64,000 nucleotides of DNA from NCBI RefSeq assembly GCF_003576315.1, contig NZ_QWFZ01000036.1, positions 62,001 to 126,000 on the forward strand, read 5' to 3'. Every line of letters begins with the position of its first letter. The first letter of the stretch is position 1. Source of the stretch: Henriciella mobilis. GTDB taxonomy: Bacteria > Pseudomonadota > Alphaproteobacteria > Caulobacterales > Hyphomonadaceae. Below the pieces are notes generated by a model. It was not told the origin of the DNA, did not search any database, and was given only the letters and a program-made list of their open reading frames with translations. Below are positions 51,782 through 60,239 of the stretch, one piece after another. Both the position numbers and the translations under genes were made by a program.

Positions 51782-54109
51782 CTAGAACTTGTAATCGACG
51801 CCTGCCGTCACTGTACGCGGATCGCCGTAGAAGGCCGTCAGCGTGCCCTCAAGGCCAAGCGGTGAGCCGATGGTCACGAAGTCGTAGCCCGCCACGATGT
51901 ATTCCTCGTCGGTCAGGTTCTTGCCAGTCAGGTTGAAGCCCCAGCGGCCATCACCGGTTTCCCAGCGGATGCTGGCATCCCACAGCGTGAAGGCTTCCTG
52001 GTCGAGCGGTCCGGGCACTTCGAACTGACTGGAGTCGCCGCGATAGGAGAGCTGCGTGTTGAGCAGCAAGTTGCCGCCAGCAAATGGTGTGTCGTAGGAG
52101 ATGCGGCCGTTGGCGGTCCAGTCCGGCGTGTTCTGAATGACGCGCTGATCGGCGACGTTGTTGCCGAAAGCATCGATGAACTCGTCATACTGGGCGTCTA
52201 GATAGCCGACCGACCAGCCAAGGTTCAGCAGGTCGCCCGACCTTGCCATGTCTTCGGCAACCGTGGCGGTGCCTTCGAACTCGACACCCCAGATGGTTGC
52301 GGCGCCGGCATTGGTCGTCACGCCGCTGAAGGAGTCGTTGATACCGTCGTCATCGGTATCCACACCGATCGAGCCGGGAACCTGAACGTCCTTATAGTCC
52401 GAATAGAAGGCTGCCAGGCTGTAGTTCACGCGTCCGTCAAGCTGGCTGGCCTTGTAGCCGACCTCGTATGAGTCGACCTCTTCCGGGTCGAACTGCATGA
52501 AGGTGAATATTTCCTGTTCGGAAACGGTGCCGTCCTGGTCGAGGTCAGGGGCAGCCGAGGTCTGACCGCGCGGGTCGAAGGAGCCGCCTTTGAAACCCTG
52601 CGAGTAAGTCGCATAAAGGTTCATGTCAGGCGTGGGGTGATAGCTCACGGAAATGCGCGGGCTGAAATCGTCGAAATCGGCTTCGCCATTAAAGTCGGAC
52701 GTCGTCGCGATGAGGATCGGATCGCCACCGAAGAATTCCGAGAAACCACCGATATAGGTGCGCCGCAGGACCTGAGACTTACGGGTGTCTTCAGTGTAGC
52801 GGCCCCCGAGAGACAGGGAAACCTTGTCCGTCAGATCGTATGTGAAGTCGCCGAAGATCGACCATGTTTCGGTCCCAACATCACCGAATGTCTGGGCGTT
52901 GAGGCCGGGCAGGTTCAGCAGGTCGCCCGTCGTGGCTAGCAGCACGTCGAACACGGTCGATGCATTGGCGTCGAGATAGTAAAAGCCAATGAGGCCTTCG
53001 AGCCGGTCGCCGGAATAGAGGAATTGAAGTTCTTCCGAGAACTGATCATTCTCGTAAATCGCCGGAACGTCCAAATCGGCTTCGGGAAGCGAGTCGAAAT
53101 CGATCGGCGAGGTGCTCTCGTCTTCGCGGTAGGCGAGGATATTCTTGATTGTCCACTGATCATTCACGTCGAATTCGGCGACCAGCGAACCGCCATAGGC
53201 TTCCACGCGCTGTTCGATCACGTCCAGCCCGGCGCGCGTGTCGAAGACATCGCCGAGAACGGGGTAGGTGAAGGGCGGAAACTGGTCGTCGAGCAGCCGG
53301 TGCCCCTGGCGGGCATTTGACTTGTCGAGTGAATAGTCGGCTGCGGCGCGCAGCTGGAAGCTGTCGCTGACATCAACTTCTGCCGAGAGGCGGGCTCCGA
53401 ACAGCTTCTTGTTGTAGTTCTCCTCGCCGGTGATGATGTTTTCGCCGAAGCCATCGCGGTTGAAGCTCGCGACAGCGGCGCCCACGCGGAAACTGTCTGT
53501 GACGGGCAGCGAGGTGGTGATCACGCCATCCAGCTGATTGTAGCTGCCGGCCTTGAGATTGACTTCATAGGTAGGCTCATCGGTCAGGCCGCGCGTGACA
53601 TATTTGACGGCGCCGCCAATCGTGTTTCGGCCGTATAGCGTGCCTTGCGGCCCGCGAAGGACTTCCACCCGTTCCACGTCATAGACATCGAGAACCGCGC
53701 CCTGCGGCCGGTTGAGGTACACATCGTCGACATAGATGCCGACGCCCGCTTCGAAGCCGGCGACCGGATCCTGCTGGCCGACGCCGCGAATGAAGGCGCT
53801 GAGCGTGGTATTGGTGCCGCGCGAGACTTCCAGCGTGACGTTTGGCGTGATCTTGGCGATCTCGGTGAGGTCGGCCACGCCGAGATCGGCCAGCAGATCC
53901 CCGTCAAAGGCCGAAACCGACAGCGGAACATCGACGAGGTTTTCCTCGCGGCGCTGGGCGGTGACCTTCACGGCTGTAAAACGGCGCTGGGTTTCTGCGC
54001 CGGCATCGTCTTCGGCGGTGGCGTCCTGCGCGCTGGCGCCAAAGCCAGCCGTCAGGGCGATGGCCGATACCAGGCCAAGACGAAACGGATTCAGGGTGTA
54101 AGCTTTCAT
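51782..54109 (-). CDS. TonB-dependent receptor
   Basis: Outer-membrane receptor of 775 residues. The signal peptide ends near GFGASAQ; then come 'RFTAVKVTAQRREENLVDVPLSVSAFDGDLL', the plug ('LTEIAKITPNVTLEVSRGTNTTLSAFIRGVGQQDPV', 'VERVEVLRGPQGTLYGRNTIGGAVKYVTR') and a barrel closing with 'RTVTAGVDYKF'. GGGAGGAACTAC precedes the ATG. It is followed by a hairpin and the hydrolase and MFS genes on the same strand, and preceded by an AraC-type regulator, so it forms the uptake step of a self-contained utilisation module. Ligand unknown. Confidence 0.93.
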   Translation of the reverse strand: MKAYTLNPFRLGLVSAIALTAGFGASAQDATAEDDAGAETQRRFTAVKVTAQRREENLVDVPLSVSAFDGDLLADLGVADLTEIAKITPNVTLEVSRGTNTTLSAFIRGVGQQDPVAGFEAGVGIYVDDVYLNRPQGAVLDVYDVERVEVLRGPQGTLYGRNTIGGAVKYVTRGLTDEPTYEVNLKAGSYNQLDGVITTSLPVTDSFRVGAAVASFNRDGFGENIITGEENYNKKLFGARLSAEVDVSDSFQLRAAADYSLDKSNARQGHRLLDDQFPPFTYPVLGDVFDTRAGLDVIEQRVEAYGGSLVAEFDVNDQWTIKNILAYREDESTSPIDFDSLPEADLDVPAIYENDQFSEELQFLYSGDRLEGLIGFYYLDANASTVFDVLLATTGDLLNLPGLNAQTFGDVGTETWSIFGDFTYDLTDKVSLSLGGRYTEDTRKSQVLRRTYIGGFSEFFGGDPILIATTSDFNGEADFDDFSPRISVSYHPTPDMNLYATYSQGFKGGSFDPRGQTSAAPDLDQDGTVSEQEIFTFMQFDPEEVDSYEVGYKASQLDGRVNYSLAAFYSDYKDVQVPGSIGVDTDDDGINDSFSGVTTNAGAATIWGVEFEGTATVAEDMARSGDLLNLGWSVGYLDAQYDEFIDAFGNNVADQRVIQNTPDWTANGRISYDTPFAGGNLLLNTQLSYRGDSSQFEVPGPLDQEAFTLWDASIRWETGDGRWGFNLTGKNLTDEEYIVAGYDFVTIGSPLGLEGTLTAFYGDPRTVTAGVDYKF

Positions 54110-54224
54110 GTAGTTCCTCCCATCGGCGTCTGAGGCGCCGTCTCATGAATGACGCGAACTGCGCCCTATGCGGGAGAAACTCACTTGATGATGGCCATCT
54201 GCCAACGACATCAGCCGTCAAGCG

Positions 54225-54242
54225 GAGTGAACACTTTCGCTC
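54225..54242. promoter_or_regulatory. Inverted repeat between the AraC gene and the TonB receptor
   Basis: GAGTGAA (54225-54231) and TTCGCTC (54236-54242) form a 7-bp repeat with one G-T pair around CACT. It could be a binding site for the AraC regulator or a hairpin after its gene; no T-run is present. Confidence 0.3.
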
Positions 54243-54254
54243 ACGCGGATGTGA

Positions 54255-55256
54255 TCAGGATTGGCAAGCCTGCGCGAAAGCGGCCGGTGTCTGGCCTTTC
54301 CAGCGCTTGAAGGCGCGGTTGAAGGCGCGGATGTCTGAGTATTCGAGTTCTTCGGTTGTCCGCGCGACAGAACAGCCACGCCTCAGCATCGCTTCGGCCC
54401 GCCTTAAACGGGCGGTCAGGAGCAGCTGGCGGAAGTGGCTGCCCTCTTCGGAGAGGCGGCGGCGGAGGGTCGCCACGCTCATGTCGAGCCGGCGGGCGAC
54501 GTCGGCCTGGCGGGTGATACCGTCATCGATGAGGTCCATGGTGCGGGTCGTGACGCTGCGCATGGCGCTATTGGTTTCACGGGCTTCCAGATAGCTGATC
54601 ACGCGCGAGAATATGCCGTCGGCGCTGAGATCTACCTGGCCACGAATCTGGATGGGACGGCACGCCATGTCATAGTCGAACGAAAGCTCATAGGCATGGC
54701 TGCCATAGTCGATCGGAACCGACCAGAAACGGTTCTGGGGACGCATCGCGTCCCCGCGCTTGCGTTTCAGCCGGACACGCCGGAGCGCGGCTTCGGCAAC
54801 GCCATTCGTGAGGCTGTCGAGAAGGCTGTGAATCTTGATCAGCAGGCAATCGCCGATCAGCTGCACGAAATCCGGATCGTCGTCGGACAGGTATGGAAAG
54901 CTTTCATCGTCGATGACGAGGCAGACCCGGTCGTCGCTAAAACGCAGCGAGTTGTAATTGTCGCCATGCATCATGTTGATGTGTTCGATCAACACTTCGA
55001 CGGCCGAAAGCAGGGAGGTGGCCTGCTGCATCTGGGCGACCAGGAAGTGACCGGTCTTGAAGGTCAGCTTGCGTTTGGACAGCACGGCTGTCAGGTCGTC
55101 GGAGGCGACGGCGATGTCGCGCTGGATGCGGAAATAGTCAGCAATCGGAATGCGCCCGTCCACCCCGTCTGACAGGCCCCGTAGGTCGATTCCCTTCTCC
55201 GACGCGGCGTCAAGCAGCGGCTTCAATTCTGACAGCAGGATCGATGCATTCGACAT
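54255..55256 (-). CDS. AraC-family transcriptional regulator (OruR/arabinose-binding type)
   Basis: A 333-residue regulator. The C-terminal double helix-turn-helix is clear: 'ITRQADVARRLDMSVATLRRRLSEEGSHFRQLLLTARLRRAEAML', then 'LEYSDIRAFNRAFKRWKGQTPAAFAQ'. The N-terminal ligand domain (about 1-210) fits the 'Arabinose_bd' group found in OruR and ArgR-like regulators. It lies 145 bp upstream of the TonB receptor in the same direction and probably controls that receptor, the hydrolase and the MFS gene. Such regulators often respond to a small acid or amino acid, but the inducer is unknown here. Confidence 0.9.
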   Translation of the reverse strand: MSNASILLSELKPLLDAASEKGIDLRGLSDGVDGRIPIADYFRIQRDIAVASDDLTAVLSKRKLTFKTGHFLVAQMQQATSLLSAVEVLIEHINMMHGDNYNSLRFSDDRVCLVIDDESFPYLSDDDPDFVQLIGDCLLIKIHSLLDSLTNGVAEAALRRVRLKRKRGDAMRPQNRFWSVPIDYGSHAYELSFDYDMACRPIQIRGQVDLSADGIFSRVISYLEARETNSAMRSVTTRTMDLIDDGITRQADVARRLDMSVATLRRRLSEEGSHFRQLLLTARLRRAEAMLRRGCSVARTTEELEYSDIRAFNRAFKRWKGQTPAAFAQACQS

Positions 55257-55370
55257 GGCGATTCCCGGACAAGCTAGCTTTATATCGAAGGCAAGTGTGC
55301 CACAGCATCAGGTTTCTTGCCAATCTCGATGCGCCGTTGCTGCGGGTATCGCGCCGGGGCCGTGTCCGCG

Positions 55371-56402
55371 TCAGGCGCCGCAGGACTCGCGTACGATCAG
55401 CTCGGTCGGCGAGCGTTCGGAGCGGCGCGATCCGCCTTGTGAGTCGATCAGTTTCGAGACCAGCAAACGGCCGGATTTTACTGTGTCCTGAGAGATGGTC
55501 GTCAGCGCCGGGCGCGTGAGCCGGCTAAAAGGAACGTTGTCGTATCCCACCACCGATACGTCTTGCGGTACGCGCCGTCCCGAGGCCTCGATGGCGCGGA
55601 TGGCACCCAGCGCGATGAGGTCGCTGGCCGCGACGATCCCGTTAAAATCCATGCCCCGCTCGATCAGGCTGTGAACGGCCGCTTCTGCGGACTCGACCTC
55701 GAAATGGACCGGCAGGTACCAGTCGGGCCGCGCCTCGATACCGGCCTGGTCCAGCGCTTCGAGATAGCCCTTGTAACGTTGCATGGCTTCGGGCGCTTCG
55801 GTATCGCCAAGGAACAGGATCTTGTCCCGCCCGAGCCGGGTAAGATGCGCCGTCGCCCGCCACCCGCCGCGTGGATTGTCGCTGCCGATCGAGCAATAGG
55901 CCTGCTCGGGCAGTTCCGCGCCCCAGACGACAAAACGGCTGTCCTTCATCGCCAGCTTGTTGAATTCAAGATGCAGCGAACTCTGGCCGATGAAGATGAC
56001 GCCATCGGCGCGGCTGGTGCTCATCGCGAAGGCGAGGTCGTCATAGGTGGTCGGCGTGATGTGGCTCATCAGGACATCGCAATTCCGGTCGCGCGCAGCT
56101 TCAGCCACCCCTGCCAGCAGTTCGAAGAAGAAGGGATCGTAGATATGCCCGTCGCGCGCCTGCGGTTCGGGCACGACGACAGCGATCGTCGCCTCGGCCC
56201 CGATCGGGCCGGCCGGCATGCGCTGGCGAAAAGGATAGTCCAACTCGCGGGCGAGTTCCCAGATCTTCTGCTTGGTACGCCGATTGATCGCCGGGCTGTC
56301 GTTCAGCGCACGCGAGATGGTCGAGATCGAAACGCCGGCGCGCTCGGCCAGGTCCTCCAGGCGGGTCGTCCGCTTTTCTGGTTGGTTCGAATTCTTGGCC
56401 AT
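55371..56402 (-). CDS. LacI-family repressor of the maltodextrin locus
   Basis: A 343-residue repressor. Its helix-turn-helix 'TRLEDLAERAGVSISTISRALNDSPAINRRTKQKIWELARELDYPF' fits the LacI family; the sugar domain includes 'MKDSRFVVWGAELPEQAYCSIGSDNPRGGWRATAHLTRLGRDKILFLGD' and 'VVGYDNVPFSRLTRPALTTISQDT'. It is the third gene of a minus-strand operon with two GH13 enzymes, 14 bp after the alpha-glucosidase. Two copies of GCAAAAGTTTGC in the divergent promoter region are its likely sites, which would make it autoregulated and the repressor of both arms. Confidence 0.93.
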   Translation of the reverse strand: MAKNSNQPEKRTTRLEDLAERAGVSISTISRALNDSPAINRRTKQKIWELARELDYPFRQRMPAGPIGAEATIAVVVPEPQARDGHIYDPFFFELLAGVAEAARDRNCDVLMSHITPTTYDDLAFAMSTSRADGVIFIGQSSLHLEFNKLAMKDSRFVVWGAELPEQAYCSIGSDNPRGGWRATAHLTRLGRDKILFLGDTEAPEAMQRYKGYLEALDQAGIEARPDWYLPVHFEVESAEAAVHSLIERGMDFNGIVAASDLIALGAIRAIEASGRRVPQDVSVVGYDNVPFSRLTRPALTTISQDTVKSGRLLVSKLIDSQGGSRRSERSPTELIVRESCGA

Positions 56403-56416
56403 CGTGCCGGGTTTCC

Positions 56417-58102
56417 TCAGTTTTCGTGCGCTTGCCCGACGGCCCAGTAGCCGCTCCAGGGCTCGAGCTGTCCGGGCACGGACGGCTTATCTACGGCGCT
56501 GCCGCGTTCGTGTGCAACCACCGCAAGTGCGTTACCCTCCGGCGGCATATAGCGGCGGATGGTGTCACTGACGTTAAAGACGCAGAGAACAGTCTGACTC
56601 TGAAGCGTTCGCTCGAAGGCGATGACCCCTTCCGGCGCGTCGAGAAAGCGCAGGCTGCCGAGCCGCAGGGCCGGCCATTTGCGCCGCTCCGCAATCAGGG
56701 AGCGGGTCACGTTCAGGCTGGAGCCGGGGTCAGCCTCCTGGAGGTCGGCCGAAAGCGGCACATGGCCGGGATCAACCGGCAGCCATGGCTCACCCGCCGA
56801 GAAGCCGGCATGCGGCTTGTCCGCTTCCCATGGGATCGGTGTGCGCGCACCGTCCCGTCCGAGCGTGCGCGGCCAGTTGGCGATCGCTTCGGGATCCTTG
56901 AGGTGCTCGAAGGGTACGTTCGCCTGAGGCAAGCCGAGCTCCTCGCCCTGGTAGATGAAAGCATTGCCGCGCAGGGCGAGCAGGAGCAGAAGCAGGAGGT
57001 CAGCAGCCTGCTTGCGGTCGCCGGCGGCGGCCCAACGGCTGACGGCACGCGGGGCGTCATGGTTCGAGAAGGCCCAGCTCGGCCATCCCTCCGAACCGGT
57101 GCCTGTCCACTGGTTCAGCGAGCGTGCCACCCGGTCGGGCGAGAGGCTCTTGGCATAGAGAAAGTCAAAGCTGTAGGCGGAATTCAGCCGGCTGTCGCCC
57201 TCGGTGAACCGCTTCATTTCATCGATGGGGTCCGGGCCGCCGATTTCGGCCACGGTGAACTTGCCGTCATAGGTGTCGAGCAGAGCGCGGATACGCTCCA
57301 GGAAAGCCGGGACCTCGGGCTGCGACATCGAATAGATGTGGCGCTGCATGTCGAATGGCCGGGTCACAAGGTCCATCGGCAGGCCGGACGGCGGATTGTC
57401 CCGCAGTTGCCGGTCATGCATGGCAAAGTTGATCGCATCCAGCCGGAAGCCGTCGACGCCGCGATCCAGCCAGAACTTCGCCGCCGCGAGCAAGGCGTCC
57501 TGAACCTCCGGATTATGAACATTCAGGTCGGGTTGTGAGGGCAGGAAGTTATGGAAGTAGTATTGCTGTCGCCGCGCATCCCATTTCCATGACGTGCCGC
57601 CGAACACGGACTGCCAGTTGTTCGGCGGGGATCCGTCTTCTTTGGGGGCTGCCCAGACATACCAGTCGGCCTTGGGGTTTGTCCGGCTCTCCCGGCTTTC
57701 GGTGAACCAGGCATGCTCGTCCGATGTGTGGGAATAGACCTGGTCGATGATGACCTTCAGGCCGAGCGCATGTGCCCGTTCGACAAGCCGGTCGAAATCC
57801 TCCAGCGAACCGAACATCGGGTCGACATCGCAGTAGTCCGAGACGTCGTAGCCATAATCCTTCATCGGCGACTTGAAAAAGGGCGAGAGCCAGACCGCAT
57901 CCACACCCAATGAGGCAATGTGGTCCAGCCGCTTGATGATGCCTTTCAGGTCACCAATGCCGTCGCCGGTCGTATCCTGGAAGCTGCGTGGATAGACCTG
58001 ATAGATGATCGCCCCCGTCCACCAGGGGGCGTTCAACGTATCGCGTTCGGATGGACGGCGCGCGAGCGCATTGTCTGGACATTTACTCATTTCAATACTC
58101 AT
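56417..58102 (-). CDS. GH13 alpha-glucosidase (oligo-1,6-glucosidase/alpha-glucosidase type)
   Basis: Cytosolic glycoside hydrolase of 561 residues that cleaves maltose, isomaltose or short maltodextrins to glucose. GH13 regions: 'IIDQVYSHTSDEHAWF' (region I), 'GFRLDAINFAMHD' (nucleophile Asp), 'FTVAEIGG' (acid/base Glu) and 'FSNHDAPRAVSRW' (region IV). 'YQVYPRSFQDTTGDGIGDLKGIIKRLDHIASLGVDAVWLSPFF' fits the GH13_23/31 group. No signal peptide. It begins three bases after the amylase stop. ATG at 58090 is an alternative start. Confidence 0.92.
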   Translation of the reverse strand: MSIEMSKCPDNALARRPSERDTLNAPWWTGAIIYQVYPRSFQDTTGDGIGDLKGIIKRLDHIASLGVDAVWLSPFFKSPMKDYGYDVSDYCDVDPMFGSLEDFDRLVERAHALGLKVIIDQVYSHTSDEHAWFTESRESRTNPKADWYVWAAPKEDGSPPNNWQSVFGGTSWKWDARRQQYYFHNFLPSQPDLNVHNPEVQDALLAAAKFWLDRGVDGFRLDAINFAMHDRQLRDNPPSGLPMDLVTRPFDMQRHIYSMSQPEVPAFLERIRALLDTYDGKFTVAEIGGPDPIDEMKRFTEGDSRLNSAYSFDFLYAKSLSPDRVARSLNQWTGTGSEGWPSWAFSNHDAPRAVSRWAAAGDRKQAADLLLLLLLALRGNAFIYQGEELGLPQANVPFEHLKDPEAIANWPRTLGRDGARTPIPWEADKPHAGFSAGEPWLPVDPGHVPLSADLQEADPGSSLNVTRSLIAERRKWPALRLGSLRFLDAPEGVIAFERTLQSQTVLCVFNVSDTIRRYMPPEGNALAVVAHERGSAVDKPSVPGQLEPWSGYWAVGQAHEN

Positions 58103-58105
58103 GGA

Positions 58106-59980
58106 TTAGCCCTGCTCACTGTAGCAAACCAGGAAGTCGAGCGGGGCAACTGTTATCGGATAGCTGCCGGGCGAAGACGCGGCAGGGGCGCAATCTCCGT
58201 GCAGCGAGGCCCACTCAGCGGACAGGCCCGATACCGAAAGGTTCAGCTTGCGCGCCTCTTCGTCGGCGTTGAAGACGATAAGGTATTCTCGCGTGCGGTC
58301 TTCATTGAAGCGGGACATGGCAAACAGGCCGCCCTCTTCGTCAGAGTGGCGGATCACCTGCTTGCCGCGGCGCAGGGCAGGGTGCGCCATGCGGGTCGCG
58401 GCCATTTCAGCGATGGCGCTAAAAAGCGGATGCCGGGTGTCGAAGTTCACTTCAGCCGTCGTGGCCTGCGTGCCGACGAGATCATTGTCGTTGTAATCGG
58501 CAACCTGGCTCTCGAACATGTTCTCGCGCGCGGCGCGGTCATGGCCATCGGAAACGAAGCCCTGCTCGTCGCCATAGTAGATGGTCGGCACGCCGCGTGA
58601 GAAGATCAGCATGGCATGGGCAAGCTTCAGGCGGGCCAGCATCTCCTCATCCGTCATGTCCGGATCTGCCTCACGCAGGAAACCGGCAAAGCGGCCCATA
58701 TCGTGATTGCCGAGAAAGGTCGGCAGGATGGCAGCTGTCTCCAGGCCGTCGGCATAGGAATGATCGACTTCGAACAGCTCTTCCAGCCGCCGCGCCGGCG
58801 CGCCGTTGACGACAATGTCCTGCAGGACGCTCTGCAGGGCGAAGTCGAGCACGGAGGTTAGCCTGTCGCGCGTCGTATAGGCGGAGAGGCGCCCGGCATC
58901 GAACTCGTACACTTCGCCGAAGACGTGGAAGTGATGGATGCCAAGGCTCCTGGCATGCGCCTCCATGGCGGGCACGAAAGCCTGCCAGAATTCCGGGTTC
59001 ACATGTTTGGCGGTGTCGATGCGGAAACCATCGACGCGGTAGTCGGTGATCCACTGCTTGTAGATGTCGATGAAGCCTGCCACGACGCGGGGGTCCTCGG
59101 TCATCAGGTCGTCGAGGCCTGCGAAGTCCCCGAACCGCGAGCTCTCGCCCTCAAAGGCGGAATTGCCGCGATTGTGGTAGTAGATTGGATCGTTCAGCCA
59201 GGCAGGCGTCTTCGCTGACGCTTCATTCGCGGGCACAAAGGGATGGTAGGCCCAGTCCGGATTGTCGAGGGCTTTGAAGTTTTCCGCGGTTTGATACGCC
59301 GCATCGCTGCCCAGGAAACCTTCATTGATGACCGGGCCATCCGGACCGCCTTCGGTCGTCCATGGATAGGCGCCCTTGCTGCGGTAGACGCAGCCCTCTT
59401 CACCCACTTCATCGCCCGGCGCAGCGGTCTCGCTGCATTCGCGGTACTGGATTACATCGGCCGTGTGGTTGGTGATGATGTCCATGTACACCTTCATGCC
59501 GCGGTCATGGGCCGCCTCGACAAAAGCCTTGAAGTCCTCCCGTGTGCCGAGATGCGGATCGACATTGGTGAAGTCGGTAATCCAGTAGCCATGATAGGCA
59601 GCACTCTCGAGGCCGGGCGGGCCCTGCACGGGTTTGTTCTCGAAGATTGGCGTCAGCCAGATCGCGGTCGCGCCGAGCGCCTCGATATAGTCTAGCCGGC
59701 TGGTCAGGCCTTTCAGGTCGCCGCCGTGATAGAAGCCATTATCGGTCGGGTCGAAGCCATGGTCCAGCCGATCTCCGGAAATGCCGCCTCTGTCGTTTGA
59801 CGGATCGCCATTCTCGAACCGGTCCGGCATGACGAAATAGATGATCTCGTCCTGGGGCAGACGATCCTCCAATGGCGGCAAGGGCTTGGCATCCGGGGCC
59901 TGAGCCAGGCTGGTGCAGCCGGCTGCGGCGAGCAGCGTGGCGAGGACTCCGGCGCGCAGGTATGCGGATGTTCTGGTCAT
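58106..59980 (-). CDS. GH13 alpha-amylase-family lipoprotein
   Basis: Cell-envelope glycoside hydrolase of 624 residues acting on starch or maltodextrins. A lipoprotein signal with lipobox AAGC (Cys22) tethers it to a membrane. GH13 motifs: 'MDIITNHTADVIQY' (region I), 'VDGFRIDTAKHV' (nucleophile Asp), 'HVFGEVYEFD' (acid/base Glu) and 'FLGNHDMGRFA' (region IV). The C-terminal domain has a beta-sandwich look ('LIVFNADEEARKLNLSVSGL'). It is the first gene of the minus-strand operon, behind a LacI operator copy. GGGAGCG precedes the ATG. It should feed oligosaccharides to the GH97 enzyme and the transporter encoded on the other strand. Confidence 0.92.
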   Translation of the reverse strand: MTRTSAYLRAGVLATLLAAAGCTSLAQAPDAKPLPPLEDRLPQDEIIYFVMPDRFENGDPSNDRGGISGDRLDHGFDPTDNGFYHGGDLKGLTSRLDYIEALGATAIWLTPIFENKPVQGPPGLESAAYHGYWITDFTNVDPHLGTREDFKAFVEAAHDRGMKVYMDIITNHTADVIQYRECSETAAPGDEVGEEGCVYRSKGAYPWTTEGGPDGPVINEGFLGSDAAYQTAENFKALDNPDWAYHPFVPANEASAKTPAWLNDPIYYHNRGNSAFEGESSRFGDFAGLDDLMTEDPRVVAGFIDIYKQWITDYRVDGFRIDTAKHVNPEFWQAFVPAMEAHARSLGIHHFHVFGEVYEFDAGRLSAYTTRDRLTSVLDFALQSVLQDIVVNGAPARRLEELFEVDHSYADGLETAAILPTFLGNHDMGRFAGFLREADPDMTDEEMLARLKLAHAMLIFSRGVPTIYYGDEQGFVSDGHDRAARENMFESQVADYNDNDLVGTQATTAEVNFDTRHPLFSAIAEMAATRMAHPALRRGKQVIRHSDEEGGLFAMSRFNEDRTREYLIVFNADEEARKLNLSVSGLSAEWASLHGDCAPAASSPGSYPITVAPLDFLVCYSEQG

Positions 59981-60024
59981 GGGGGCGCTCCCTCTTTGCT
60001 ACGGATGTTCTTTTGTCTATTTCC

Positions 60025-60036
60025 GCAAACTTTTGC
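60025..60036. promoter_or_regulatory. LacI operator copy 1 (minus-strand arm)
   Basis: GCAAACTTTTGC, the reverse complement of the core of the second copy, lies 45 bp upstream of the amylase start. The outer bases differ (CC and AT), so it may bind less tightly than copy 2. Confidence 0.6.
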
Positions 60037-60177
60037 ATTGGTAGCATGCGAGCTAATTCACGCAAGATGCTATCCGCAAAATCTTTGAAAAACCTTTTAA
60101 GATTGGGGTTTTTGGGGATTGGAAAGCGTGCGTCCATTGGCGTCCCCGATTCGTATTTTTGAAAAATTTGAATTGAC

Positions 60178-60193
60178 TTGCAAAAGTTTGCAA
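60178..60193. promoter_or_regulatory. LacI operator copy 2 (plus-strand arm)
   Basis: TTGCAAAAGTTTGCAA is a perfect 7-bp inverted repeat around AG. It abuts TTGACT (60173-60178), a possible -35 element, so the repressor would block the promoter of the GH97-MFS arm. The two copies are centred 155 bp apart. Confidence 0.7.
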
Positions 60194-60239
60194 TACAGTC
60201 TGGGGTCTATAAAAGACGGCCAACCGGGAGGGTCACACC

